Numbered from the stretch's first letter, positions 25,580 to 35,271 are shown. The stretch: DNA of 64,000 bases from Aliivibrio_A kagoshimensis (GCF_050337105.1 NZ_JAKJSQ010000011.1:13507-77506); one strand, 5' to 3'. The notes: a model not told the origin generated them from the sequence alone. Translations and numbers: made by a program.

Positions 25580-26916
25580 AGTGTCGCTTCTGCTCGTTCA
25601 GCGACTAGGCTAACACTCTGTTTTTCTAGCGTTCCTTTGATGGCCTCTGCGCGGCTGGATAACAGGTTATGAGCGAGCAGCAGTGGCATTGCCGCAACTA
25701 AACCTAACACCGTGGTCATTAAGGCCATAGAGATACCGCCAGCCATCACTTTAGGGTCGCTGTTGCCAAACTCTGTGATGACTTGGAAGGTCTCAATCAT
25801 ACCTGTCACCGTTCCTAGTAACCCTAACATAGGAGCGATTGCTGCCATCAGTTTCAGCATCGAGAGTCCCTGTTCCAGTCCTTGTTGCTCATCGATGATT
25901 GATTCAAGAAGCCTTAGCTCTAGCGATTCGATTGTCTGCTCTTTTTCACGCGTAAAGACTTTTAAGACTCTTCCTAACGGGTTATCCGTTATTCGGTCAG
26001 GATTTTTAAGTTGTTTGGTGATTTGCGTTTGAACTTTTAATAGAACAACACCGCGGTATAGCGTAATCAATAAACCGATAATAAGCAGTGCGATAATAAT
26101 CTGACCAACTACCCCACCCTGTTCAATTCGCTGTTTGATTGTAGGTTGAAACTCAAATTGTGCTAAAAGCTGGCCACGAGTCGGATCAAGCAATAACGCT
26201 GATGCCGCAGTGATCGATGTTGATGTTGGTACTTCGTTAGGCTGAGCGAGATAGTCCGTTGCCTGACCCTGCACTGAATCCCAGTTCAAATAACCATTGG
26301 TACCCACTAAGGCTAGATCACCTAAACGAATAGCTTGTATAACGGCTTGAGTACCGTTGCCGTCAATATAGTTAACATCAACCGCTACGATCTCCCCACT
26401 TGAACGAACCTGTTGCTCCATCACTTGCCATAATGAAGTGAGTAGATCCAGTGAAGGGAGGGCATCAGTACTGATAACTTGTTCAACCGCTTCCATTGAG
26501 CGAGTCTGTTCGATTGTTGCAAAAGAGTGCTTGAGATCTGTATTTACCTCTTTAGCCACCTGTCTTACTACTCCAAACATCTCTCCTAAGCTGCCCGTTT
26601 CTAGTTGAAGTAGCTGCTCTTTTTCAGCCAGTTTTTTTTCGTTTGCACTAAACTGTTCAGCCAAATTCTGGTTTTGCGCCTCAACCGCTTTGCTCATTTT
26701 TTCTAATTGCTTTAATGCCGCTTTCAGTTGAGCTTTGGTCTGTTTACTGCTCGTTTCTCGGCTTGCATTATGCTGGCTCTCTGTCTGTTGATTCGCTCTG
26801 GCTTTATTATCCAATTGAGTAATATCACTAGCATAGGATACTGAGTGTAGGGTTAGAGTGAACACGGTAAACAAAATGGTTGCGATAGACGGCAATTTTA
26901 GATTGGTAAGGTTCAT
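25576..26916 (-). CDS. ttpC: TtpC, large ExbB-like accessory of TonB2 system
   Basis: 446 residues. Signal peptide (about 1-30), a periplasmic coiled-coil region (about 50-130; KQTKAQLKAALKQLEKMSK), then a C-terminal MotA/TolQ/ExbB channel domain (about 270-430; APMLGLLGTVTGMIETFQV). In Vibrio, TtpC is required for TonB2-dependent iron uptake. I chose the ATG at 26916, which overlaps the DUF3450 stop as TAATG and has GGGAGAA upstream; an alternative start lies 15 bp further up. Confidence 0.88.
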   Translation of the reverse strand: MNLTNLKLPSIATILFTVFTLTLHSVSYASDITQLDNKARANQQTESQHNASRETSSKQTKAQLKAALKQLEKMSKAVEAQNQNLAEQFSANEKKLAEKEQLLQLETGSLGEMFGVVRQVAKEVNTDLKHSFATIEQTRSMEAVEQVISTDALPSLDLLTSLWQVMEQQVRSSGEIVAVDVNYIDGNGTQAVIQAIRLGDLALVGTNGYLNWDSVQGQATDYLAQPNEVPTSTSITAASALLLDPTRGQLLAQFEFQPTIKQRIEQGGVVGQIIIALLIIGLLITLYRGVVLLKVQTQITKQLKNPDRITDNPLGRVLKVFTREKEQTIESLELRLLESIIDEQQGLEQGLSMLKLMAAIAPMLGLLGTVTGMIETFQVITEFGNSDPKVMAGGISMALMTTVLGLVAAMPLLLAHNLLSSRAEAIKGTLEKQSVSLVAERAEATL

Positions 26917-27728
26917 TACTTGTTCTCCCAATGTGTTGCCACCGGTAGGGAGAGCGGTAAAGATAGAAGCTCAGGGGCCTGTTTCTTCTCTGCAATAGCG
27001 AACGCTTTATCCACAGAAAATACTTGTTCCACATTAAGCTCGTTCCACTGTTGCTGTTGTTTAGAGTAAAACCAATGCTGTTGGTTGTTCATGCTACGCG
27101 CCACTAAAACAATTCGCCCTAAATGCAACAGTGATACTTGCCTCACCTCGCCGTTTTTCAGAGTGATTTCATCATTATAAATTCCCATTTTAGTGCCGTA
27201 ATCAATTTCGATTTGATACGCTTCTAATAGGCGACGATATTTTTCAGCTTCACTCACATCGGCGCGTTTCATCAGTTGATTAAGTTCATCCAATCGTTCA
27301 TAACGCGAGGTGATTCTCACTGGGATATCTGTGTCTATCATCTGTTGTAACGCAAACAACATGTGATACATCAATGGGACGATACCCTGTTTGGTCACCT
27401 TAATATCGTCGATTTGTTGTTCTAAGCTGCTTAGCTCACTGTTTTGACTCGCTACTAAGTTTGCTAAATGTTGCTGATAGAGCGTTAAATTGTTGAGTGC
27501 TACTTTCTTTTGCTCAATTTGCGCTTTGAGTTGCTCTATCTCTTTGAAATCTCTATCAATCACGGATTGGCTCTGACGAGACTCTGCATTCGTTTGGCTT
27601 TCAATATCTCTGGCTTGTGAAAGTGAGTCAGCATATACAGGGGGCATGTGCATTACAGTGACTGATACCAGTAGTAACAATATCATTGCGTTAAAACGAT
27701 TCATTTGTACTGTTCGTTGAATTTTCAT
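26916..27728 (-). CDS. DUF3450 periplasmic coiled-coil protein of TonB operon
   Basis: 270 residues. Signal peptide (cut near VYADS), then a long coiled coil (about 40-125; RDFKEIEQLKAQIEQKKVAL) and a C-terminal alpha/beta part (LHLGRIVLVARSMNNQQ). First gene of the TonB2-type operon, as in other vibrios. A second ATG 24 bp downstream (27704) would also leave a signal peptide. Role in TonB energy transfer inferred only from its fixed position. Confidence 0.85.
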   Translation of the reverse strand: MKIQRTVQMNRFNAMILLLLVSVTVMHMPPVYADSLSQARDIESQTNAESRQSQSVIDRDFKEIEQLKAQIEQKKVALNNLTLYQQHLANLVASQNSELSSLEQQIDDIKVTKQGIVPLMYHMLFALQQMIDTDIPVRITSRYERLDELNQLMKRADVSEAEKYRRLLEAYQIEIDYGTKMGIYNDEITLKNGEVRQVSLLHLGRIVLVARSMNNQQHWFYSKQQQQWNELNVEQVFSVDKAFAIAEKKQAPELLSLPLSLPVATHWENK

Positions 27729-27796
27729 GTGAATAATTTTACTGCCATCAAAGATAAACGAATGTATTCGGCATCACTAAAGCTAGCGCGCAAATA

Positions 27797-27815
27797 AGAA
27801 TAGGTATCATTACCG
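27797..27815 (-). promoter_or_regulatory. Fur box candidate upstream of TonB operon
   Basis: On the minus strand GGTAATGATACCTATTCTT matches the Fur consensus GATAATGATAATCATTATC at 13 of 19 bases. It lies 69 bp upstream of the DUF3450 start, which fits iron control of a TonB system. Confidence 0.5.
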
Positions 27816-27972
27816 TTTTTGAAAAAATTGCAACCCTTACTTTGAGTTATTACTCTCATTGGGATCCAAGTGCTCAATAGTAAATCAAATTTCGTTATTG
27901 TAATAACTTTTGTGAGTCATCTACGTGTGAGGCTGTTAGAATTACACCAAAATAATTTAGAGAACGTTATCA

Positions 27973-28575
27973 ATGAGCAGCACATTTACCGACATGGATT
28001 TAGCCAAAATACTGAACACTGAAGAGTTTTCAGAATCACTTCTTCCCCTTGCACAGACTCAAGGCTTTATCGTTTCTATGGCTTCTGCACCCCTATTAAT
28101 TGATCCCGCGGAGTGGTTAGCCTTTTTATGGGGCGGTGAGGAAGTGTCTCCTTTTACCAGCCAGGAGCAACTCGAACACTATGCCAATCACATTGTTAAC
28201 CTGTGGAATCAGTATCGTGGTGAGCTCCTATCAGGCGAGTGGGTGTGGCCTGAAGCGTGTCAGTTAGACGAAGCGGATATTGTAAGTGCAGACACTCGTC
28301 ATTTTACTGAAGGCCTGCTTCAAGGTTGGCAGTTGACCCGTGATGATTGGGAGACCTTCATGCCTGAAGAGAGTGAAGATAATGCACTGCTAGGCGGGGT
28401 ATTGCTTTCTGTTAGTATGTTATTCGATCCCGAAACAGCATTAGCAACACTGTCTGCTCAGGGTATTGAAGGGCTTGATGAGTTTGAACTTATTTACAAT
28501 GGCATGCCTACCATGTTGTGCGGATTAACTCAAAAGGGACACATCTTGGCTCAAGAGAGTGATGACCAACAATAA
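27973..28575 (+). CDS. UPF0149 (YecA/YgfB-like) family protein
   Basis: 200 residues, all helical and acidic, with the UPF0149 features ASAPLLIDPAEWLAFLWGGE and HFTEGLLQGWQL...W. It lacks the C-terminal SEC-C zinc motif of full YecA. Function unclear; E. coli YgfB-like members have been linked to regulation but nothing here proves it. Monocistronic, followed by a terminator shared with nadA. Confidence 0.8.
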   Translation: MSSTFTDMDLAKILNTEEFSESLLPLAQTQGFIVSMASAPLLIDPAEWLAFLWGGEEVSPFTSQEQLEHYANHIVNLWNQYRGELLSGEWVWPEACQLDEADIVSADTRHFTEGLLQGWQLTRDDWETFMPEESEDNALLGGVLLSVSMLFDPETALATLSAQGIEGLDEFELIYNGMPTMLCGLTQKGHILAQESDDQQ

Positions 28576-28588
28576 TCGATAGAAATAA

Positions 28589-28615
28589 AAAAGCCTGATT
28601 AAACATCAGGCTTTT
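28589..28615. terminator. Bidirectional terminator between UPF0149 gene and nadA
   Basis: AAAAGCCTGAT and ATCAGGCTTTT arms, loop of about 5 nt, with T-runs on both strands. Confidence 0.9.
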
Positions 28616-28634
28616 ATTTGATTCTATTGACTAT

Positions 28635-29678
28635 TTAGTTTTGCAAATTGGCCGCAAAATCTAACATTCGATTCAGTGGAATCAGTGATTTGATGCGTAA
28701 CGCCTCATCCACAAAAATTTCATGCTGCTCCCCACCTTCGGTTAACGCCGATTCAATCGCTTTCAAGCCATTCATCGCCATCCACGGACAGTGAGCACAA
28801 CTTCGACATGTCGCGCCCGCTCCGGCTGTTGGTGCTTCTATCAGCTCTTTTTCTGGCACTAACTGTTGCATCTTAAAGAAGATACCTTTGTCAGTCGCCA
28901 CTATCAGCTTCTTTTGTGGCAGTGATTTCGCTGATTTAATCAGCTGACTGGTTGAACCCACGGCATCAGCCAAAGCGACAACGCTGGCTGGAGACTCAGG
29001 GTGCACCAATACCGCGGCGTCAGGATGCAGCGTTTTTGCCGTTTTTAATGCTTGGGCAGAAAACTCATCGTGAACAATACACTCACCTTGCCACAGCAGC
29101 ATCTCAGCGCCAGTTTGATTGGCAATGTAAGATCCTAAATGGCGATCCGGACCCCAGATGATTTTTTTATCTTCACTGTCTAACTGCTCAACAATTTCCA
29201 GTGCAATGCTTGAGGTGACCACCCAGTCAGCTCTTGCTTTTACCGCCGCTGAGGTATTCGCATACACTACGACCGTATGGTCAGGGTGTGCATCACAAAA
29301 CTCACTGAATTTATCAGCAGGGCAGCCTAAATCGAGAGAGCATTCCGCCTCTAAGGTTGGCATTAAAATGGTCTTTTCAGGGGTAAGGATCTTTGCAGAC
29401 TCTCCCATGAATCGAACCCCGGCAATGATCAATACTTTGGCTGGATGACGGTTGCCAAATTTAGCCATTTCAAGCGAGTCTCCGACAAATCCGCCAGTCT
29501 CTTCAGCTAAAGCCTGAATTTCAGGATCCGTGTAGTAATGCGCAATTAAGACAGCATCTCTCTCTTTTAGCAACGTCTCGATACGAGCTCTGTAGGCCTG
29601 TTTTTCGTCCGTTGATAGAGGGATTGGTTTTGGGGGAAATGGGTAAACGGTGTCGACGTGATCTAGAATATGACTCAT
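28635..29678 (-). CDS. nadA: Quinolinate synthase NadA
   Basis: 347 residues. Condenses iminoaspartate with dihydroxyacetone phosphate to quinolinate in NAD synthesis; uses an oxygen-sensitive [4Fe-4S] cluster. Seen: AHYYTDPEIQALAEETGG near the N-terminus, the cluster cysteine regions ECSLDLGCPAD and ATCRSCAHCPWMAMN, and VHPESPASVVALAD. Full length. Transcribed alone; sits just after (downstream of) the tol-pal group on the same strand, as in E. coli. Confidence 0.97.
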   Translation of the reverse strand: MSHILDHVDTVYPFPPKPIPLSTDEKQAYRARIETLLKERDAVLIAHYYTDPEIQALAEETGGFVGDSLEMAKFGNRHPAKVLIIAGVRFMGESAKILTPEKTILMPTLEAECSLDLGCPADKFSEFCDAHPDHTVVVYANTSAAVKARADWVVTSSIALEIVEQLDSEDKKIIWGPDRHLGSYIANQTGAEMLLWQGECIVHDEFSAQALKTAKTLHPDAAVLVHPESPASVVALADAVGSTSQLIKSAKSLPQKKLIVATDKGIFFKMQQLVPEKELIEAPTAGAGATCRSCAHCPWMAMNGLKAIESALTEGGEQHEIFVDEALRIKSLIPLNRMLDFAANLQN

Positions 29679-29750
29679 TGCTCTGACTCATGGAGTTAAT
29701 ACAAGTAATCCGAGTAGTATATACTCAAAGTTACCTAAGATACACCCAAT

Positions 29751-29776
29751 AAAAAAGGCCGCAAAAGCGACCTTTA
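29751..29776 (-). terminator. Intrinsic terminator of the tol-pal operon
   Basis: Minus strand: AAAGGTCGC-TTTT-GCGGCCTTT stem-loop followed by a run of T. Confidence 0.85.
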
Positions 29777-29795
29777 TGAATATAATGAGGCATTA

Positions 29796-30602
29796 TTATA
29801 ACTTTTTAAGATTGTCTGCTGCTTGACTGGCCGTGGTGCTTTTCGGGTAGTCATCAACCGCAAGCTGATAATATTTCTTAGCCGCTTCATTGTTGTTATT
29901 TCTACGTGCGAGATCACCCAATTTTAATAACGCATCAGCGCGTTTATTGGAGTCGGCAAATGAAATAACTTGTGCAAAGTTCTTGGCAGCTTCTACATCA
30001 TTTTTCTGAGCAAAGAATAATTGTCCTAACCAATAGTTGGCATTAGGCGTAAACACAGACTCAGGGTAAGAGGTTAAGAAGGTTTCAAATGCTGAAATCG
30101 CACCGGTATAATTTTTGTCTTTTAAGATTAAATTAACCGCAGCTTGATACTCTTCATTTTCAGAATTGCTGGTTGCATAAGATCCTTGAGCAGAGCCTGA
30201 ATCGGTTCCAGAATCTTCTGACACCGTTGATTCCGCTGCTGGCTGGCTTCTAACTGCTTCTAACTCTCTGTATAGATCGCGTTGGCGCTCTAACATCTGG
30301 CCTAAATCGTAGCTATTACGTTCAACGTTTCCTCTCAGCTCTGAGAGCTCTGTAGCAATCTCATCAAGCTGTTGTTGCATCGCCAACTGTACCCGATTAC
30401 CACTTTTTAATAAGCGCTCTAGCCTTTCAATACTAGATTCAGATGAGCGTTGGGTTGGTGTGACAGATTGATTACTTGAGGGTGTGCTGGTTGTCGTTGC
30501 GTTCGAATTCAGATCGGAGACAGGTGCAGGTTCGGCAACCACATGGGCTGCCGAACTCACCAGCAACAAAAGCGGTAAGATACGCTTTACGTTACTGTTC
30601 AT
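29796..30602 (-). CDS. cpoB: Cell division coordinator CpoB (YbgF)
   Basis: About 268 residues from the ATG at 30602, which begins a clear signal peptide (cut near VVAEP); an upstream TTG at 30617 is less likely. A Ser/Thr-rich linker, a trimerising coiled coil (about 55-110; SIERLERLLKSGNRVQLAMQ), another linker, and a C-terminal TPR domain (about 150-268). CpoB links PBP1B activity to Tol-mediated outer-membrane constriction. Last gene of the Tol-Pal group. Confidence 0.94.
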   Translation of the reverse strand: MNSNVKRILPLLLLVSSAAHVVAEPAPVSDLNSNATTTSTPSSNQSVTPTQRSSESSIERLERLLKSGNRVQLAMQQQLDEIATELSELRGNVERNSYDLGQMLERQRDLYRELEAVRSQPAAESTVSEDSGTDSGSAQGSYATSNSENEEYQAAVNLILKDKNYTGAISAFETFLTSYPESVFTPNANYWLGQLFFAQKNDVEAAKNFAQVISFADSNKRADALLKLGDLARRNNNNEAAKKYYQLAVDDYPKSTTASQAADNLKKL

Positions 30603-30626
30603 ATTAAGATTAACCAAAGTTACAAA

Positions 30627-31175
30627 TTAGTATACAAGTACTGCACGACGGTTTTTCGCGTATGCTTCACTTGATTGACCCATCTCTAGTGGCTTCTCTT
30701 CACCGTAGCTTACGATAGAGATTTGGTCAGCCTGAACACCTAGAGTTTCAAGGTACTTAGATACTGCTGCTGCACGACGCTCGCCTAGTGCGATGTTGTA
30801 CTCAGGAGTACCACGCTCATCAGCGTGTCCTTCAACAGTTACTTTTAAAGAGCTATCAGCACTTAGGAATGCAGCGTGAGCAGCTAGCATCTCTTCGTAG
30901 TCTGAAGAAATTGTTGAGTTATCAAAGGCGAAGTAAACCGTTTGCTCTTGACGTAGCGCTTGTTCTAGAACTTGCTGCTCTGTCATCGCGGCTTCTTGGT
31001 CAACTGCAGTAACGACTGTAGTATCGGTACCGTTAGTGCCGTTAGTTGCTGCTTCGTTAGTTGTTGCTTGGCCATCAGTTCCGTCAGTTGCGCTATCGCT
31101 AGAGCTACATGCCGAAAGTGCAATTACAGGCAACGCAATTAGAAGCCCTTTAAGAAGTTTATTTAGTTGCATCAT
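30627..31175 (-). CDS. pal: Peptidoglycan-associated lipoprotein Pal
   Basis: 182 residues. Lipobox LSAC (Cys near 23), a Thr/Asn/Gly-rich linker, then an OmpA-like domain (about 80-182) with VYFAFDNSTISSDY and the peptidoglycan-binding segment VEGHADERGTPEYNIALGERRA. Anchors the outer membrane to the cell wall and binds TolB. AGGAAAAT precedes two consecutive ATG codons; either could start. Confidence 0.97.
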   Translation of the reverse strand: MMQLNKLLKGLLIALPVIALSACSSSDSATDGTDGQATTNEAATNGTNGTDTTVVTAVDQEAAMTEQQVLEQALRQEQTVYFAFDNSTISSDYEEMLAAHAAFLSADSSLKVTVEGHADERGTPEYNIALGERRAAAVSKYLETLGVQADQISIVSYGEEKPLEMGQSSEAYAKNRRAVLVY

Positions 31176-31207
31176 ATTTTCCTTTTTATCCTAAATATAT
31201 TTTTTTG

Positions 31208-32563
31208 CTATAAAAATGGAGACCAAGCAGGCGCTCTAACACGCCCATTTGTTGCTGGTAATCGCGCTTTAAATCGTCCATCAATTGAGACCATAGAAAG
31301 AACGTTTTCTTTATTGTACATGGAGCTGTAAATCACCATCCCACCATTAGGCGCAATGCTAGGTGATTCATCCAGTAATGTTTTAGTTAATACTTGAAGT
31401 GCACCATTACGCAAATCAAGCTTGGCTAAATTAAAACCAGAATTAGAACGATTAACCATAATCAGATAACGTCCATCAGGAGTAAGTTGTCCTCCCAAAT
31501 TTTGGCTACCTTTCCATGTTAAACGCTTTGTTGAACCATCTGCTAAATTTACTCGATAAATCTGAGGTTTACCACCCCGATCTGAGGTAATTATGAGAGA
31601 CTTACCGGATGGATCCCAAAATGGCTCTGTATTATTGGCTCTTCCACGTGTTATTTGACGCATTTTTCGAGTTTTGAGGTTTAAAATATAAACCTGCAGA
31701 CTGCCACTTTTCGAGAGCACAATCGCCAACTCTTTACCGTCTGGAGAAAAACGTGGCGCTCCATTATGGCGAGGGAAAGAGGTAAGCTTCTCTCTTTTAC
31801 CGGTGTAAATATTCATGAGAAAGATTTGAGCTTGTTTATTCTCAAAGCTGACATACGCTAATTTACTGCCGTCTGGAGACCACGCTGGGGACATGAGCGG
31901 CTGTCTTGATTTTAAGACAAGACGTTCATTATAACCATCATAATCTGCAATTCTTAGTTGATATGGGTATTTTGCTTTATCGCTGACCACCACATAAGCG
32001 ACTCGGGTCAGGAATGCGCCTTTTTCACCGGTTAACTTTTCGTACACCAAATCTGAAATACGGTGTGCATACTTGCGAAGCTGTTTTTCAGTTATCTTTG
32101 CAATATTGTTAACTAAAACATGATCATTACTTAACGCGAGAGAACCGTCACTGGTCAAGCCTTTGCTGCTTCCCTTGGTTAACTTGCCACGAACCACATC
32201 AATCAGCTGATATTTAACCACATACTTTCCAGTAGCCACATCTTTGCTGATGCTACCAGTAACCAGTGAGTCTACCCCCATTGAGGTCCACGCAGAGTAA
32301 TCGACCTCTTTGTCGCTGTAAGGTGTTTGCGGCATTTTACTGGTTGAAATTGGGCTGAATTTGCCACTTCGTTGTAGATCAGAAGAGATAACCCCTGCGA
32401 TATCTTGGGGTAACTTGCCTGGGCCCGTCCATTTGAACGGCACAATACCGATGGGACGTGCTGAATCGATACCCTCTGTTATAACCAGCTGTAACTCCGC
32501 TTTTGCCACTTGGCTAAAGCTCAAGATAGTAATAAGCAATCCAATTAATAATTGATTAAGCAC
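31208..32563 (-). CDS. tolB: Tol-Pal periplasmic protein TolB
   Basis: 451 residues. Signal peptide cut near AKAELQLV, an N-terminal domain (about 25-160, VPFKWTGPG), then a six-bladed beta-propeller with WSPDGSKLAY-, FSPDGKELAI- and WDPSGKSLII-type repeats. Binds Pal and TolA in the periplasm. Between tolA and pal as usual. Confidence 0.97.
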   Translation of the reverse strand: MLNQLLIGLLITILSFSQVAKAELQLVITEGIDSARPIGIVPFKWTGPGKLPQDIAGVISSDLQRSGKFSPISTSKMPQTPYSDKEVDYSAWTSMGVDSLVTGSISKDVATGKYVVKYQLIDVVRGKLTKGSSKGLTSDGSLALSNDHVLVNNIAKITEKQLRKYAHRISDLVYEKLTGEKGAFLTRVAYVVVSDKAKYPYQLRIADYDGYNERLVLKSRQPLMSPAWSPDGSKLAYVSFENKQAQIFLMNIYTGKREKLTSFPRHNGAPRFSPDGKELAIVLSKSGSLQVYILNLKTRKMRQITRGRANNTEPFWDPSGKSLIITSDRGGKPQIYRVNLADGSTKRLTWKGSQNLGGQLTPDGRYLIMVNRSNSGFNLAKLDLRNGALQVLTKTLLDESPSIAPNGGMVIYSSMYNKENVLSMVSIDGRFKARLPATNGRVRAPAWSPFL

Positions 32564-32634
32564 ATCTATTTCCTTATTCCTTGATTAAACACAATCTACG
32601 CTGCCTATTAAGTTTCTGTTCAAATTTTCATAAA

Positions 32635-33702
32635 TCATTTATTTGGTTCAAAAGTCATGCTTACACTTCTCAACTCTTTCATTACTTCTGGATCATCTGA
32701 TATGGGGAAGGTTCCAACTTTTGTCACAGCTCTTTTTAATGCCTGACAAAGTGTTCTGTCTCCCTGCCCATTAACATCGATAACAAAACCTGATGCTGAA
32801 AGTTTCATATTCACCCGACATTTTTTACCAATAAAACTGGGTTCAATCAAAAAATTTTGTTGAATCATCTGAGTGTATATCGCACCGTATCTTTCCCTTT
32901 CGCTGGCGATGTACTTCTGTTTAGCACTGCTATTTTGCTGTGTTTCAGACTCTAAACCCGCAAAAATATCACTCAATGCGGCCTCTTTGGCTTTACGATC
33001 TGCTTCTGCTTTTGCGGCTCTGGCTTTCTCTTGCTCCGCCTTCTTCACAGCAGCAGCCGCTTCTTTCTCTTTCGCAATACGTTGTGCTTCGGCTTTTGCG
33101 GCGCGTTCATTCTCTTGTTTCACTTTTTCAGCGGCTACTGCAGCGGCTTTCTCTTTCGCTACTCGATCGGCTTCTGCTTTTTCAGCTTTAACCGATGCCG
33201 CTTTAGCCGCTTTCTCTTTCTCTATTCGTTGCTGCTCAGCTTTGTTTGCCGCTTCCTGCTTACGCTTACGGTCTGCTTCTGCTGTTGCTGCTAGCTTCCG
33301 CTCTGCATCGGCTTTTTCTTTGGCTATTTTTTGTTCTTTTTGACGCTCAATCTTTTTCGCTTCTGCTTCACGAGCCGCTTTGTCGGCTTTTACTTTATCG
33401 GCTTTAAGCTTACGAATTCGTTCCTCTTCGGCTACACGATTTTTTTGCAACTCATCGGCTTGTTTGCGCAATTTATCAAGACGATCTTGCTCAACCTTCT
33501 GGGCTTTATCTCTCTGTTGTCGAATTGTTTTGGCTTGTTGAGCCACTGCATTAGGGTCAATCACTACAGCTTGAATGGTATTTGGCGTTGCTTTTCTATC
33601 AGACATAGAAAAATCACTACCCCATAATAACAGTGCAAGTAGCACCAAATGGAGTATGACTGAAACTGTCAGGGCGACGCTGTAGTTATTATTCTTCTTC
33701 AT
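32635..33702 (-). CDS. tolA: Tol-Pal inner-membrane protein TolA
   Basis: 355 residues. One N-terminal membrane helix (about 9-27, ending LLWGSDF), a long Lys/Ala/Glu helical stalk made of imperfect repeats such as KEKAAAVAAEKVKQENERAA (about 60-240), and a C-terminal domain III (about 260-355; FIGKKCRVNMKLSASGFV). Transmits proton-motive energy from TolQR to TolB/Pal. The repeat-rich stalk varies in length between species. Confidence 0.96.
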   Translation of the reverse strand: MKKNNNYSVALTVSVILHLVLLALLLWGSDFSMSDRKATPNTIQAVVIDPNAVAQQAKTIRQQRDKAQKVEQDRLDKLRKQADELQKNRVAEEERIRKLKADKVKADKAAREAEAKKIERQKEQKIAKEKADAERKLAATAEADRKRKQEAANKAEQQRIEKEKAAKAASVKAEKAEADRVAKEKAAAVAAEKVKQENERAAKAEAQRIAKEKEAAAAVKKAEQEKARAAKAEADRKAKEAALSDIFAGLESETQQNSSAKQKYIASERERYGAIYTQMIQQNFLIEPSFIGKKCRVNMKLSASGFVIDVNGQGDRTLCQALKRAVTKVGTFPISDDPEVMKELRSVSMTFEPNK

Positions 33703-33720
33703 CGACTGCTTATCGCTTTA

Positions 33721-34167
33721 CTATTCCTTTAAATCGGTCAACAGACCCACTTTCGTGATACCTGCTTTACTCATTTCATCGAGCACCAATACGATCTCTG
33801 CATAAGGGGTACTTGCATCTCCCCCAACAGCAACCGGTGAGTTTGGATTAATCTGTAATTCCGCTTTTACTCTAACGACAAGATCATTCATGGTTAAACC
33901 ACGAGTCACCTCTTCATTGTTGACACTTAATCCTAATCCGCCTTGTTTATCCACTTCGATAATAATGAAGCTGGCTTGAGTATTGCCATCGGCCAAATCA
34001 ATAGCTGATTTAGCATTAGTCATATCGGGTAACTCAACGTCCACTCCTTGAGTGACAAACGGGGACGTCACCATAAAGATAATCAATAGTACCAACATCA
34101 CATCGATGTATGGCACTACATTAATCTCTGCCGTTAATTTTCTCTTTTTAGGTTGATAACCTGCCAT
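33721..34167 (-). CDS. tolR: Tol-Pal proton channel subunit TolR
   Basis: 148 residues. The single membrane helix holds the essential aspartate (INVVPYIDVMLVLLIIFMV), followed by a periplasmic domain ending EMSKAGITKVGLLTDL. Homologous to ExbD; works with TolQ. Gap to tolQ only 2 bp. Confidence 0.97.
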   Translation of the reverse strand: MAGYQPKKRKLTAEINVVPYIDVMLVLLIIFMVTSPFVTQGVDVELPDMTNAKSAIDLADGNTQASFIIIEVDKQGGLGLSVNNEEVTRGLTMNDLVVRVKAELQINPNSPVAVGGDASTPYAEIVLVLDEMSKAGITKVGLLTDLKE

Positions 34168-34169
34168 GA

Positions 34170-34853
34170 TTATTCCTTCGCAGACATCGCCTGACGATGC
34201 AAAATACTTGAGAACTCATCCATAAACATGGCGTAATTGTGTTCAAGTTTAGATACTTTGGTACTTAATCGGTTATAGGCGATAACAGCAGGAATAGCAG
34301 CAAATAAGCCCATCGCTGTTGCAACCAGTGCCTCCGCAATACCCGGTGCTACCATGGCAAGTGTCGCTTGTTTGACTGCTCCTAACGCGATGAAGGCATG
34401 CATGATTCCCCACACGGTTCCAAACAATCCAATATAGGGACTAATTGAACCTACGGTGGCGAGAAAAGGCAGATTGGTTTCTAGCTCATCGACTGCTCTT
34501 GATACTGCCACACGCATTGCACGGTCAGTTCCATCCATAACCGCTTCAGATGATGAACCATTGACTCTTCTTAAACGGGCGAACTCGTTAAAACCTGCAT
34601 AGAAAATTTGTTCAGACCCCGTAATGCTCTCTTTACGAGCACTCACTTCTTTATATAATTTGGAAAGATCGATACCCGACCAAAACTTATCTTCGAAGCG
34701 CTCTGTATATTCAGCGGCTTGTGCCAATACTTTTGACCGTTTCATGATCATTGCCCATGAAACAATGGACATTCCTAAAAGGATAAGCATTACGACCTTT
34801 ACCAGTAAACTGGCTTGTAAAAAAAGATCGAGAATTGATAATTCACCTGTCAC
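34170..34853 (-). CDS. tolQ: Tol-Pal proton channel subunit TolQ
   Basis: 227 residues with three membrane helices. Conserved regions VGSISPYIGLFGTVWGIMH and PGIAEALVATAMGLFAAIPA form the channel core. Start overlaps ybgC's end by 11 bp. Confidence 0.97.
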   Translation of the reverse strand: MTGELSILDLFLQASLLVKVVMLILLGMSIVSWAMIMKRSKVLAQAAEYTERFEDKFWSGIDLSKLYKEVSARKESITGSEQIFYAGFNEFARLRRVNGSSSEAVMDGTDRAMRVAVSRAVDELETNLPFLATVGSISPYIGLFGTVWGIMHAFIALGAVKQATLAMVAPGIAEALVATAMGLFAAIPAVIAYNRLSTKVSKLEHNYAMFMDEFSSILHRQAMSAKE

Positions 34854-35271
34854 TGGTCATCTCCGACATGATTTCGTTTGGAATTGCTTTGGGTTTCATT
34901 TTGCTCACATCGATACAGGCTACCTTAACAGCAGCTTTACACAATAGGGCATTCTCAGAATTGACTAACTCCTGACAAAATGTGATTGATGCTTTGCGTG
35001 TTTCTGTTAAATATGTTTTCACGGTTAATTGTTGGTCTAATTTAGCACCGATAAGGTAGTCAATATCGATATGCCTAACCACAAACCCTAAATGTTGTTT
35101 TAATAGTTCCTGTTGAGAGACGCCAATAGATCGTAAAAGTTCCGTTCTGGCTCGCTCAAAATAGTTCAGATAGTTGGAGTGATAAACTACTCCCCCAGCA
35201 TCTGTATCTTCGTAATAAACCGTTATTGGCCATTCAAAGGTTGGTCCTATTTGATTCTGACTCATCAACAT
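34843..35271 (-). CDS. ybgC: Acyl-CoA thioesterase YbgC (hot-dog fold)
   Basis: 142 residues. Hot-dog thioesterase with the active-site stretch YYEDTDAGGVVYHSNYLNYFERART, where the Asp in DTDAGG is catalytic. Acts on acyl-CoA/acyl-ACP; in E. coli it is tied to phospholipid synthesis and sits at the head of tol-pal, as here. Confidence 0.95.
   Translation of the reverse strand: MLMSQNQIGPTFEWPITVYYEDTDAGGVVYHSNYLNYFERARTELLRSIGVSQQELLKQHLGFVVRHIDIDYLIGAKLDQQLTVKTYLTETRKASITFCQELVNSENALLCKAAVKVACIDVSKMKPKAIPNEIMSEMTSDR

Noticed and set aside
32873..33343. Plus-strand open frames opposite tolA
   Set aside because: They are low-complexity mirror images of the Lys/Ala/Glu stalk codons.
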